Below, one piece after another: positions 16,561 to 25,721 of a stretch of 61,350 bases of DNA; positions within the stretch are counted from its first letter, which is position 1, and each line of letters starts with the position of its first letter. The stretch is from contig CANKVU010000025.1 of NCBI GenBank assembly GCA_947487205.1, positions 1 through 61,350 of the forward strand. The letters run 5' to 3'. Made by a program: the position numbers and the translations under genes. The DNA comes from an uncultured Paracoccaceae bacterium. GTDB lineage: Bacteria > Pseudomonadota > Alphaproteobacteria > Rhodobacterales > Rhodobacteraceae. The notes below the pieces were generated by a model. It saw only the letters and a list, made by a program, of their open reading frames with translations, searched no databases and had not been told where the DNA came from.

Positions 16561-16642
16561 GACGGGATCTTCGGGCGGGCCGGCGCCCCCCCCCCCCCCC
16601 CGCCGCCCGGTCGGGCCGCGCGGACGGCCCGGGGCGGGCCGC

Positions 16643-17581
16643 CTATCGGCCGGCGGCGTCGAGGCGCGCCATCTCGTCCTCGGACAGGTGCAGGTCGGCG
16701 GCGCCCAGAATGGTGTCGAGCTGGCCGGCATCGCGGGCGCTGGCGATCGGCGCGGTGACGCCGTCCTTGCCGATCAGCCAGGCCAGCGCCACCTGGGCGT
16801 GCGGCACCGCGCGCTCTCCCGCCACGGCCAGGAGCGCGTCCAGAACCTGCGGACCCTTGCCGTCGAAATAGGGGCCGAGCATCGCCTCGCGATCGGTGCC
16901 GGCGATGTCGTCCTTCGAGCGGTACTTGCCGGTCAGGAAGCCCGAGGCGAGGGAGAAATACGGGGTGACGGCCATGCCGTGGCCGATCGCCGCCTCCTTC
17001 AGGGCGCCCTCGTAGCCGCGCGAGGCGAGGTTGTATTCGGGCTGGAACACCTCGTAGGCCGCCTTGCCGTCGCCCTGGGCGGCCGACACCGCGTCCTCCA
17101 GCCGCTCGGCGGTGTAGTTGGAGGCGCCGACATGGCGGATCTTGCCCTGCTGCTTCAGCTTGGCGAAGGCCGACAGCGTCTCGGCCAGCGGCGTGTCGGG
17201 ATCGTCGCGATGGGCGAAGTAGACATCGATATGGTCCGTCTTCAGCCGGCGCAGCGACTCCTCGCAGGCGGCGACGATGTTGGCCTCCGACAGGCCCTTG
17301 CGTCCCTCGAGCATGCCGACCTTGCTCATCAAGACGATGTCGTGGCGCCGCTTGGTGCGGTCGATCCACTCGCCGATCACCGATTCGGATTCGCCGCCCG
17401 AATTCCCGTCCACCCAGGCCGAATAGACATCCGCCGTGTCGATGGCGTTGAACCCGCGATCGAGGAAGCGGTCGATCAGGTCGTGGGACGTGTCGCGGTC
17501 GGCGGTCCAGCCGAAGACGTTGCCGCCGAAGACGAGGGGGGCGATCTCGAGGCCGGTGAGGCCGAGCTGCCGGGTCTGCAT
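16643..17581 (-). CDS. Aldo/keto reductase
   Basis: A 312-residue NADPH-dependent aldo/keto reductase barrel. The catalytic tetrad can be placed at Asp48 and Tyr53 (NAIDTADVY), Lys87 (VLMSKVG) and His124 (VYFAHRDD). GASNYTAERLEDAV and the C-terminal APIASARDAGQLDTI are typical of the AKR11/AKR12-like general stress group. Its physiological substrate is unknown. It lies 62 bases downstream of the arsH-like gene on the same strand and may be cotranscribed with the arsenic genes. Confidence 0.92.
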   Translation of the reverse strand: MQTRQLGLTGLEIAPLVFGGNVFGWTADRDTSHDLIDRFLDRGFNAIDTADVYSAWVDGNSGGESESVIGEWIDRTKRRHDIVLMSKVGMLEGRKGLSEANIVAACEESLRRLKTDHIDVYFAHRDDPDTPLAETLSAFAKLKQQGKIRHVGASNYTAERLEDAVSAAQGDGKAAYEVFQPEYNLASRGYEGALKEAAIGHGMAVTPYFSLASGFLTGKYRSKDDIAGTDREAMLGPYFDGKGPQVLDALLAVAGERAVPHAQVALAWLIGKDGVTAPIASARDAGQLDTILGAADLHLSEDEMARLDAAGR

Positions 17582-17643
17582 GGAAGGCTCCTGGGATTGG
17601 GGTTCGGACGGGGAACGCGCGGCGGCGCGAAATCGTTCGCGGC

Positions 17644-18204
17644 TCAGATCCGGGTCTGGTTCACGCGGCGCGACAGGGCCGCGGCGCTTTCGACCCGTTC
17701 GGAATAGCGGTCCGTCAGGGCGGCGGCGCGACCCCGCGTCATCAGGGTGAACTTCACCAATTCCTCCATCACGTCGACGATCCGCATGTAGAGGGGCGAG
17801 GGGCGCATCCGGCCGGCCGCGTCGAACTCGTCCCAGGCCTTCGGGATCGACGACTGGTTCGGGATCGTCACCATCCGCATCCAGCGACCGAGGACGCGCA
17901 TCTGGTTGACGGTGTTGAAGCTCTGCGAGCCGCCGCAGACCTGCATCAGCGCCAGCGTCTTGCCCTGGCTCGGCCGCACGCCGCCAAGGGAAAGCGGGCG
18001 CACCTCGGCGCCGAACCAGGCCAGGAGCCGCGCCGCCTCCTGGGCCGCGAGGCGGGAATAGGACCGCTCCCGCACGGAACCGCAGAGGATCAGCAGGCGC
18101 GGCGGATGCCCGTCATCCCCCGCGCCGACGTAATCGGCCGGATCGATGGGGCGCAGATGGGCGGGATCGACATTGGGCAGGTCGGGAACGGGCGTCGCGG
18201 TCAT
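17644..18204 (-). CDS. arsH: ArsH-like NADPH:FMN oxidoreductase with internal deletion
   Basis: ArsH flavoproteins oxidise organoarsenicals and reduce quinones or chromate. Here the start ([25 protein letters not shown] at 33-50) and the end ([46 protein letters not shown]) match ArsH closely. Between them the family has about 55 further residues, including the flavin-contact SPERHGAMTG region. The protein goes straight from GAEVR (69) to PLSLGG (70), giving 186 residues instead of about 240. The frame is preserved. Activity is doubtful because the FMN-binding core is missing. Confidence 0.8.
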   Translation of the reverse strand: MTATPVPDLPNVDPAHLRPIDPADYVGAGDDGHPPRLLILCGSVRERSYSRLAAQEAARLLAWFGAEVRPLSLGGVRPSQGKTLALMQVCGGSQSFNTVNQMRVLGRWMRMVTIPNQSSIPKAWDEFDAAGRMRPSPLYMRIVDVMEELVKFTLMTRGRAAALTDRYSERVESAAALSRRVNQTRI

Positions 18205-18296
18205 GGAACGTCACCTTCCGGAAGCAGGGCGCCGGGCCGGGGCATCGGTTCGGACCGGGCGCCGTGGGGCGGGATCGCGGGAAGGGGCGGCCATGG

Positions 18297-19343
18297 TCAC
18301 GCCGCCCCGAACCTGCCGCGCGTCCGGTTGGCGATGGCGACGAGCGACAGCATCACCGGAACCTCGACCAGCACGCCGACCACGGTGGCCAGGGCCGCGC
18401 CCGAATTCAGCCCGAAGAGGCTGATGGCGACCGCCACGGCCAACTCGAAGAAGTTCGACGTTCCGATCATGGCGCAGGGGGCGGCGATCCGGTGCGGCAC
18501 CTTCATCGCCCAGGCCGCCCCGTAGGCCAGCGCGAAGATGGCGTAGCTCTGGATCAGGATCGGCACCGCGATCAGGGCGATGACCAGCGGCCTGTCCAGG
18601 ATCACGCCGCCCTGCAGGCCGAAGAGGATCGCGACGGTGGCGATCAGGCCGATCGCCGAGAGCGGCTTCACCCGGGCGGTGAAGGCGTCGATCCGGTCGC
18701 GGCGCGCGAGGACCTGCCGCGTGGCGACGCCGGCGGCGAGCGGCAGCACGACATAGAGGACGATGGCGATCAGCAGCGTCTCCCACGGGACGGCGATCTC
18801 GGTCACACCGAGGAGGAACGCGACGATGGGCGCGAAGGCCGCGATCATGATCAGATCGTTCACCGAGACCTGGACCAGGGTGTAGGTTTCGTCGCCCCGC
18901 GTCAGCTGCGACCACACGAAGACCATCGCGGTGCAGGGCGCGGCGCCGAGCAGGATGAGCCCCGCCACGTATTGCGCCGCATCCTCGGGCGCGATGAACG
19001 GCGCGAAGATCACCTCGAAGAACAGCACGGCCAGCGCGGCCATGGTGAAGGGCTTGACGAGCCAGTTCACCGCCAGCGTGATCAGGAGCCCCTTCGGCTG
19101 CTTCGCCACCTGCGAGACGGCGCCGAAATCGACGCCGACCATCATCGGATAGATCATCGCCCAGATCAGCACCGCGACCACGAGGTTGATGGAGGCGACC
19201 TCCGCCGCGGCGATGGCCGCGAAGAGTTCCGGGGCCATCGCGCCAAGGGCGAGGCCCGCCGCGATGGCCAGCGCCACCCAGAGCGAGAGCCAGCGCTCGA
19301 AGGAGCCCATCGGAGCGGGGGCGGTCGGCGTCGCGTCGGTCAT
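18297..19343 (-). CDS. acr3: ACR3-family arsenite efflux permease
   Basis: The 348-residue membrane protein has ten hydrophobic segments and the ACR3 hallmark Cys137 in [13 protein letters not shown], followed by [11 protein letters not shown] second conserved area, [17 protein letters not shown], lies near the C-terminus. It expels As(III) across the inner membrane. The ATG at 19343, behind AAAGGACGG, is preferred over an upstream TTG. It starts 27 bases after the ArsR gene stop and is followed by the arsH-like gene. Confidence 0.93.
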   Translation of the reverse strand: MTDATPTAPAPMGSFERWLSLWVALAIAAGLALGAMAPELFAAIAAAEVASINLVVAVLIWAMIYPMMVGVDFGAVSQVAKQPKGLLITLAVNWLVKPFTMAALAVLFFEVIFAPFIAPEDAAQYVAGLILLGAAPCTAMVFVWSQLTRGDETYTLVQVSVNDLIMIAAFAPIVAFLLGVTEIAVPWETLLIAIVLYVVLPLAAGVATRQVLARRDRIDAFTARVKPLSAIGLIATVAILFGLQGGVILDRPLVIALIAVPILIQSYAIFALAYGAAWAMKVPHRIAAPCAMIGTSNFFELAVAVAISLFGLNSGAALATVVGVLVEVPVMLSLVAIANRTRGRFGAA

Positions 19344-19370
19344 GAAAGGCCGTCCTTTCCGATTTCTCAA

Positions 19371-19703
19371 TCAGCAGGGAAAGGCGATGTCGTCGAGGAG
19401 CGGCCGGCAGAGCGCCGGCTCGCCGCCGCAGCAATCCTCCAGCAGGAAGCGCAGCACCGCCGAAACCCCGTCGAAATCGGCGAAGTAGCGGATCGTCCGC
19501 CCCTCCCGCGCATTCCGCACGAGCCCCGCATGGCGCAGCACCGCGAGATTGGCCGAGAGCGTGTTCTGCCGCACGTCGAGCACCTCGCCGATCCGCCCCG
19601 CCGTCATCCCCTCCGGCCCGGCGCGGACGAGCAGGCGGAAGGTGTCGAGCCGCGTGGGCTGGCTCAACGCGGCGAACGCGGACAGGGCGGCTGTCTTATC
19701 CAT
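19371..19703 (-). CDS. arsR: ArsR-family arsenic-responsive repressor
   Basis: A 110-residue winged-helix repressor. The recognition region is around LDVRQNTLSANLAVLRHAGL and the wing at AREGRTIRYF. The usual ELCVCD metal site in the alpha-3 helix is absent. Instead cysteines cluster at the C-terminus (Cys91, Cys92, Cys99, Cys110), as in the Acidithiobacillus-type ArsR that binds arsenite through C-terminal cysteines. It heads the ars operon, with a palindrome at its own start. Confidence 0.92.
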   Translation of the reverse strand: MDKTAALSAFAALSQPTRLDTFRLLVRAGPEGMTAGRIGEVLDVRQNTLSANLAVLRHAGLVRNAREGRTIRYFADFDGVSAVLRFLLEDCCGGEPALCRPLLDDIAFPC

Positions 19704-19723
19704 ATTTCATGAATACTCGATAT
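19702..19723. promoter_or_regulatory. Putative ArsR operator/promoter
   Basis: Directly upstream of the arsR start codon, a perfect palindrome TTCATGAA (19706-19713) lies inside the AT-rich segment ATATTTCATGAATACTCGAT, an arrangement like known ArsR sites. The start codon is so close that the mRNA may be nearly leaderless. Autoregulation by ArsR is inferred. Confidence 0.5.
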
Positions 19724-19789
19724 GTCCGCCGTACGCAAGGCGCCGGCGCGCCGCTCGCCCGGATCGCGGGGGGTGCGCCGGCGGGCGCC

Positions 19790-22700
19790 CTAGCCCGCCG
19801 CCGGGCCGGGCCCGCCCCGCTCCTCCTCCCGGCGCGCACCGGGAAACATCATGTAATAGAGGACCGGCGCCGCGATCAGCGTCAGCACGCTGGCAAAGCC
19901 CAAGCCCCCCATGATCGTCACCGCCATCGAGGCGAAGAACGCGTCCCAGAGCAGCGGCGTCATCCCCAGGATCGTCGTCGCCGCCGCCAGCACCACGGGC
20001 CTGAGACGCGAGGTCGAGGCCTCCACCACCGCGCGGGTGAACGGCACCCCCTCCGCGCGCGTCAGGTCGATCTCCTCCACCAGGACGATGCCGTTCTTGA
20101 TCAGCATCCCCGACAGGCTGAGCAGCCCCAGCAGCGCGGTGAAGGAGAACGGCAGCCCCGTCGCCAGAAGGCCGATCGCCACCCCGTTCACCGCCATCGG
20201 CACGAGGAGCCAGATCACCAGCGGCTGGCGCAGCTTGCCGAAGAGCAGGACCGAGATCAGCACCATGGTCAAGAGCGACACGGGAAGCTGCCGGCCCAGG
20301 CTCTCCTGCGCCTCGGTCGCGGATTCGTACTCGCCGCCCCATTCCAGCGCGTAGCCCTCGGGCAGCGTCATGCCCTCGACCGCCGGGCGCACCTCGCGGA
20401 AGACCGCGTCGGCGTTGACGCCCGCCGGCACCCCGGCCTGGACCGAGATCGTCGGCACCCGGTCGCGGCGGCGGATCAGAGTGTCCTGCGCCTCGTAGCC
20501 GAACCCGTCGATCAGCTGTTCGAGGGGGATGAAGGTATTGGCGGCGTCGGACCAGACCGGCTGGTCGATCAGGTGCCGGCCGCCCTCGGCGTCGGCGCCC
20601 GGCATCCGGACGACGATGGGGATGAGGCGGCTGTCCTCGCGGTAGACGCCGGCCTGGATGCCGTCGGTGGCCAGTTCCAGCGCCTGGGCCACGTCCTCGC
20701 GGGCGATGCCGGCTGTCTGGGCCCGGCTTTCGCTGTAGAGCGGCGCGATCACCAGCTCGCGCTCGCGCCAGTCGATGCGCAGGTCGCGCAGCCGGTCGGA
20801 CGTGGCCGCCATCCGTTCCTCGGCCTCCGCGGCCAGGCGGCGCAGGACCACCCGGTCGGGGCCGGAGAACCGGGCCTCGATCGGGGCGCCGGCGCCCGGG
20901 CCGAAGGCGAGCCGTTCGGTGCGGAACTCTCCCTGCGGCAGGGCCGACCGGCCGAACGCCTCCAGATCGGCGCGCAGGGGCGGGATCTGGTCGATATCGG
21001 CGGTGCGGATGATCAGGTGGCCGTAGGTCGGCAGGCTCTCCTCGGGGGAATAGGTCAGCATGAAGCGGGACGCGCCGCCGCCCACGAAGGTGTCGACCGA
21101 GACCACGTCGTCGCGCCCGGCCAGCCATTCCTCGACCGTCGCCATGGCGGCGGAGGTGGTGCGGATGTCGGCCCCCTGGGGGAGCTTGTAATGGGCGTAG
21201 AAGAGCGGCGTGTTCGAATCCGGGAAGAATTGCTGCTGCACCAGCCCGAACCCCCAGTAGCACAGGACCGTGATCCCCACGAGCGCCGCCACGACCAGCC
21301 AGCGCAGCCGCAGCGCCAGCCGCAGCGCGGCGGCGTAGGCCCTGAACACGGGGCCGTCATATTCCCCCGCGCCGCCGGCGCTGCCCCGCCGGAAGACGTA
21401 ATGCGCCAGGAGCGGCGTCGCCGTGATCGCGAGCAGCCACGACAGCAGGAGCGAGATGCCGATCACCGCGAAGAGCGAGAACAGGAATTCCCCCGTCGCG
21501 TCGGGGCTGAGGCCGATGCCGGCGAAGGCCATGACGCCGATCACCGTCGCCCCCAGGAGCGGGATCTGCGTCTTGGCGGCCACGTCGCCGGCCGCCTCGC
21601 GCGATCCCTTGCCCTGGGCCATGTCGCTCTGCATCCCCTCGGCGACGACGATGGCATTGTCGACCAGCATCCCCATGGCGATGATCAGCGCCCCGAGCGA
21701 GATCCGTTCCATCTCGATCCCGAAGACCGCCATGAAAAAGATCGTGCCCACCACGGTCAGCAGGAGCGTCGAGCCCACGACCAGCGCCGAGCGCCAGCCC
21801 ATGAAGAGCGCCAGCACCACCACCACGATGGCCACCGACAGGGCGAGGTTCAGCAGGAAGGCGTTCGACGCCTCGTCCACCACCTCGTGCTGCTGGTAGA
21901 CGGGATCGAGCGCGACGCCGACGGGGATGTCGGCCTGCAACTCGTCGAGGCGCGCATCCACGGCGCGGCCCACGTCGACGATGTTGAGGCCCTCCCGCCC
22001 CGAGACGCCGATCGTGAAGGCTTCGGCCCCGTCATGGCGGATGATCATCGACGGGCTCTCCACCCGGCCGCGGGAGACGGTGGCGAAATCGGTCATGTCG
22101 ATGATCTCGCCGCCCACGCCGATGGTCAGGTTGCGGATCGCGTCCACCGTGTCTGACCCCTTCGGCGCGTCGATGCGAACCGAAAGCCCGTCCTGCTGCA
22201 CGCTGCCCGCCGGGGCGAGGGCGTTGGCATTGGCGATCGCCTCGGCGATGGCGCCCGGCGGCACGCCGAGATTGGCCATGATCGCGCGGTCCGGCTCGAC
22301 GAAGATCGCCTCTTCGGGAAGGCCCGCCAGGGTCACGTCGGCCACCCCTTCCACCGCCAGGAGCTCGCGGCGGAGGAAATCGGCGATGTCGTGCGTCTCG
22401 CGGTCGGTGAAGCCGGGCGTGGTGACGGCGTAGAAGATGCCGTAGACATCGCCGAAGCTGTCGTTGACGAACGGCGCCCCGGCCGCCTGGGGCAGGTCCC
22501 CCCGGGCGTCGGAGACCCGCGCGCGCAGCTTGTCCCAGATCTGCGGCAGCTCTTCGCCGTCGTAGGTGCTCTCGATCTCCACGTCGATGCGGCTGATGCC
22601 GGGCTTGTTGGACGAGGTGATCTCGTGCACCTCGCCCATCTGCTGGATCGCCGATTCCAGCGGCTCGGTGACCTCGCGGGCGACCTCTTCGGCGGTGGCG

Positions 22701-22858
22701 CCGGGATATTGGGTGAGGATGATCGCGTTCTTGATGGTGAAGGCGGGATCCTCCAGCCGGCCGATGGTGGCGAAGCCCCAGAGCCCGCCCAGCAGGCAGC
22801 CCAGCATCAGGATCCACGTCAGGAGCGGCCGGTCGATGGCGCCGCGGGCGATGGACAT
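19790..22858 (-). CDS. RND-family efflux pump inner-membrane subunit
   Basis: A 1022-residue proton-driven RND transporter. N-terminal AIDRPLLTWILML is followed by a large periplasmic loop with IILTQYPGATAEEVAREVTE. The proton-relay helix reads MGMLVDNAIVVAEG with a single Asp. This differs from the Asp-Asp pair of AcrB but is common in the VceB/OqxB-unlike branch annotated only as efflux RND. A second half with GMLIKNGIVLVEEIDL mirrors it. Length is normal. It lies three bases downstream of the adaptor gene, and no outer-membrane channel gene is adjacent. Confidence 0.93.
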   Translation of the reverse strand: MSIARGAIDRPLLTWILMLGCLLGGLWGFATIGRLEDPAFTIKNAIILTQYPGATAEEVAREVTEPLESAIQQMGEVHEITSSNKPGISRIDVEIESTYDGEELPQIWDKLRARVSDARGDLPQAAGAPFVNDSFGDVYGIFYAVTTPGFTDRETHDIADFLRRELLAVEGVADVTLAGLPEEAIFVEPDRAIMANLGVPPGAIAEAIANANALAPAGSVQQDGLSVRIDAPKGSDTVDAIRNLTIGVGGEIIDMTDFATVSRGRVESPSMIIRHDGAEAFTIGVSGREGLNIVDVGRAVDARLDELQADIPVGVALDPVYQQHEVVDEASNAFLLNLALSVAIVVVVLALFMGWRSALVVGSTLLLTVVGTIFFMAVFGIEMERISLGALIIAMGMLVDNAIVVAEGMQSDMAQGKGSREAAGDVAAKTQIPLLGATVIGVMAFAGIGLSPDATGEFLFSLFAVIGISLLLSWLLAITATPLLAHYVFRRGSAGGAGEYDGPVFRAYAAALRLALRLRWLVVAALVGITVLCYWGFGLVQQQFFPDSNTPLFYAHYKLPQGADIRTTSAAMATVEEWLAGRDDVVSVDTFVGGGASRFMLTYSPEESLPTYGHLIIRTADIDQIPPLRADLEAFGRSALPQGEFRTERLAFGPGAGAPIEARFSGPDRVVLRRLAAEAEERMAATSDRLRDLRIDWRERELVIAPLYSESRAQTAGIAREDVAQALELATDGIQAGVYREDSRLIPIVVRMPGADAEGGRHLIDQPVWSDAANTFIPLEQLIDGFGYEAQDTLIRRRDRVPTISVQAGVPAGVNADAVFREVRPAVEGMTLPEGYALEWGGEYESATEAQESLGRQLPVSLLTMVLISVLLFGKLRQPLVIWLLVPMAVNGVAIGLLATGLPFSFTALLGLLSLSGMLIKNGIVLVEEIDLTRAEGVPFTRAVVEASTSRLRPVVLAAATTILGMTPLLWDAFFASMAVTIMGGLGFASVLTLIAAPVLYYMMFPGARREEERGGPGPAAG

Positions 22859-22861
22859 GGC

Positions 22862-23908
22862 CTAGCCCCCCATCCCCGTGAACCGGCGGACGGTCTGCCC
22901 CTCCTGCAGGAGGGAGGCGCCGGCCGACACGATGACCGTGCCCGGGGCCGGGCCGTCCGTCATCGCCACGCGGGCATCCGCGCGCATCTCGACCGTCACG
23001 TCGCGGCGGTGGACGGTGCCGGTGGCGGGATCATCCTCGGAGGGCTCGAAGACCATCACGCCCGGCGCGCCCCCCGCGTCGAAGACGAGCGCGGTCTCGG
23101 GCAGGAGGACGGTCGTGCCCTCTCCGGGGCGGGGAGCGGAGGCCCGTACCGTGACGGAGGCGCCGGGCAGCACCCAGTCCGGCACCTCGCCGGTGAAGGC
23201 GAGCGTCAGCTTGTAGGTCTGGGCGACCTCCGCGGTCTCGGCCTCGAACTCGCGCAGGACCAGCGGGAATTCCTCGTCCGATCCGGGAAAGACGGCGGTG
23301 AAGGCGACGTTCTCGGAGCCCGCGGCCTGGCGGAACAGGATCTCGGGGACGTCGATGTCGACGCGCAGCTCGGACATGTCGTGGAGCCGCACCACGGGCT
23401 CCCCGGCGGCGACCGTGGTGTAATTGGCCACCTCGCGCCGCGCCACCAGGGCGTCGAACCCGGCCTCGAGCGTGGCATCCTCCATCGCCTCGCGCGCCTC
23501 CTCGACGGCGATGCGGGCCAGGTCGGCCTCGGTGCGCGCGTCGCGGATCTGGACGTCGCTGACCGCCGATCCGGACAGTTCCTCCAGCCGCTGCAGGTCG
23601 CGCTCGGCCTTGTCGAGGGTCACCTCGGCGCGGTCCAGCTGCCGCTCGAACCGGGTCATATCGAGCGCCGCGACGCGGGCCCCCTTCTCCAGCTGGCTGC
23701 CTTCGGAGACGGGGAAATCGACGATCTGCCCGCCCACCTGGAAGGCGAGGTCCACCGTCTCCCGGGCGCGGACGCGGCCGAAGAATTCCCGCTCGAGACG
23801 GTCGGCGCCGGCGGTGATCTGCGTCAGCTTGACGGGGCGCGCGGGCCCCTCCTGGGCCGGGGCCGGACCGGCCAGGAGCACGAGGAGGAGCACGAGAAGG
23901 CGGATCAT
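22862..23908 (-). CDS. RND efflux periplasmic adaptor (membrane fusion protein)
   Basis: A 348-residue adaptor linking the RND pump to an outer-membrane channel. MIRLLVLLLVLLAGPAPAQ is a signal peptide, so the ATG at 23908 is chosen rather than a longer upstream frame. The barrel-sandwich half-motif VDLAFQVGGQIVDFPVSEGS is at about 50-70, a helical hairpin rich in Glu/Arg/Ala at about 90-150, then a beta-barrel segment. It is cotranscribed with the pump gene and is divergent from the MFS pump gene. Confidence 0.9.
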   Translation of the reverse strand: MIRLLVLLLVLLAGPAPAQEGPARPVKLTQITAGADRLEREFFGRVRARETVDLAFQVGGQIVDFPVSEGSQLEKGARVAALDMTRFERQLDRAEVTLDKAERDLQRLEELSGSAVSDVQIRDARTEADLARIAVEEAREAMEDATLEAGFDALVARREVANYTTVAAGEPVVRLHDMSELRVDIDVPEILFRQAAGSENVAFTAVFPGSDEEFPLVLREFEAETAEVAQTYKLTLAFTGEVPDWVLPGASVTVRASAPRPGEGTTVLLPETALVFDAGGAPGVMVFEPSEDDPATGTVHRRDVTVEMRADARVAMTDGPAPGTVIVSAGASLLQEGQTVRRFTGMGG

Positions 23909-24445
23909 GTCGAATCCCTGGTCTCGGAGGCGCCGCGGCGCCCGAACGTTGTGAGGTCGGCGGCGGCCCGGGCCGGGGCGTCGGCGCGGAACCGGCGGGC
24001 CGGGACGGACGCATCCGCGGGCGGCCCCGCGATCGCCCGGTCCACGCAACCGGCGGCCGGTCGCGGCCGGGGGGCGGCGGGCAGGCGCGGGCGGGATCGG
24101 CGGCGGCGCGGGTCCATCCGCCCCGATCTCCGAAATCCCCGGCAGGGGTCAAGGCGGTCGCCCCATGTCGGCGCGCACAAATGCGTGTGCACCAGCGAAC
24201 ATTCGCGGCCCGGTTCCGCCTCGACGGTGCCCCCACCCGCAGCGCAGGCGATTTTGCGCGTCGTTTCGGGCCGTTGCGTCCACGGGCGCCCCCGCGGCAC
24301 CGCCATTTCGGCGCCAGGCATGCGCCGGGCGCATGGCCGGGCTGACCTCCCCCGCACTTGCCGCATAGCGTGGATCGGGCGACATGGGCCGGGGCGACCG
24401 GGTTGACCGGAGCGCCCCGATCGCACGTCCGAGGGGAAGCAGGTA
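23909..24445. other. Divergent intergenic region with two inverted repeats
   Basis: This 537-base gap separates two divergent efflux operons. No gene is supported. At 24175-24190 GCACA and TGTGC form an inverted repeat with a six-base spacer, and at 24195-24206 GCGAA and TTCGC form another with two. They could be regulator sites shared by both promoters; no local regulator gene is present. Confidence 0.4.
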
Positions 24446-25690
24446 ATGACAACCATGACCATGTCGAGCAGCCGGTCGCCGGCCCTGCCCTCCTATCCCG
24501 AATTCGTCGCCATGATGGCGCTGCTCATGGCATTGAACGCCGCGGCGATCGATGTCTACATCCCGGCGCTGCGCGAGATCGGTTCCGCCCTGGGCGTGGC
24601 CGACGAGAACCGCCGGCAGCTGGTCATCACCGCCTACGTCGTGGGGTTCGGGGGCGCGCAGATCATCTATGGGCCGCTGTCGGACCGGTTCGGGCGGCGC
24701 CCGGTGCTGTTCGGGGGGCTCGCCATCTACCTGGCCGGCGCCATCGCGGCGGTCTTCGTCCCGAGCTTCGAGGCGATGCTGGCCGTGCGCCTGGTGCAGG
24801 GGATCGGCGCGGCGGCGACGCGGGTCGTGGCCACCTCGGTCGTGCGCGACCGCTTCCACGGCGCGCAGATGGCGAGCGTCATGTCACTCGTGATGATGGT
24901 CTTCATGGTGATGCCGGTCTTTGCGCCCAACCTCGGCTCGCTCGTGCTCCTCTTCGGCAACTGGCGCGAATTGTCGGCGGTGATGGGGCTGCTCGGGCTC
25001 GTGGCCCTTCTGTGGACATGGGCGCGTCTGCCCGAGACGCTGGCGGAAGAGAACCGGCGCCCCCTGACCGGCCGCCGCCTGATGGAGGCGTTCCGCGTCG
25101 TCGTCACGAACCGCGTCGCCTTCGGCTATACGCTGGCGATGGCGTCGTTCTTCGGCGTCCTGTTTGCCTTCATCGCGCAGGCCGAACAGATCTATACCCA
25201 GATCTACGGGCTGGGGCCGGCCTTCACGCTCTATTTCGCGCTGACGGCGATCTTCATGTCGGCCTCGTCCTTCGTCAATTCGCGCCTCGTGGCGCGGTTC
25301 GGGACCCGGCGCATGTCGCAGACGGCGCTGCTGGCCTTCATCGTGATCTCGGGGCTGCACCTGGCCCTGGCGCTGGCCTATGGCGGGGCGACGCCGTTCT
25401 GGATGTTCCTGGTGCTCCTGATCGCGATGATGTCCTTCTTCGGCTTCGTGCCCACGAACTTCAACGCCCTCGCGATGGAGCCGCTGGGCCACGTCGCCGG
25501 CACCGGGTCGGCGGTGCTGGGCTCGGCGCAGATGCTGATCGGGGGGCTGCTGGGCACGCTGGTCGGGCATTTCTACGACGCCACGCTGATCCCCATGCTG
25601 TCGGGGTTCCTCGCCCTGGCGATCCTGTCGCTGGCGCTCGTGGCCTATGCCGAGCGCGGGCGCCTTTTCGCCCCGCCGACCCCGGATTGA
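24446..25690 (+). CDS. Bcr/CflA-type MFS multidrug efflux transporter
   Basis: A 414-residue twelve-helix MFS antiporter. Family landmarks are AAIDVYIPALREIGSALG in the first helix-loop, YGPLSDRFGRRPVLFGGL as the loop 2-3 motif, VRLVQGIGAAATRVVATSVV in helix 4 and RDRF after it. It probably exports drugs or metabolites by proton antiport. It is transcribed away from the RND operon and is followed 31 bases later by the amidohydrolase gene. Confidence 0.9.
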   Translation: MTTMTMSSSRSPALPSYPEFVAMMALLMALNAAAIDVYIPALREIGSALGVADENRRQLVITAYVVGFGGAQIIYGPLSDRFGRRPVLFGGLAIYLAGAIAAVFVPSFEAMLAVRLVQGIGAAATRVVATSVVRDRFHGAQMASVMSLVMMVFMVMPVFAPNLGSLVLLFGNWRELSAVMGLLGLVALLWTWARLPETLAEENRRPLTGRRLMEAFRVVVTNRVAFGYTLAMASFFGVLFAFIAQAEQIYTQIYGLGPAFTLYFALTAIFMSASSFVNSRLVARFGTRRMSQTALLAFIVISGLHLALALAYGGATPFWMFLVLLIAMMSFFGFVPTNFNALAMEPLGHVAGTGSAVLGSAQMLIGGLLGTLVGHFYDATLIPMLSGFLALAILSLALVAYAERGRLFAPPTPD

Positions 25691-25721
25691 CGCGGCCGGG
25701 TCGGCACCCATCTGTGAGGGC

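Noticed and set aside
19709-22156. An 815-codon plus-strand frame opposite the RND pump
   Set aside because: The translation is His/Asp/Arg/Gln-rich without domains and is the exact antisense of a clear RND transporter.
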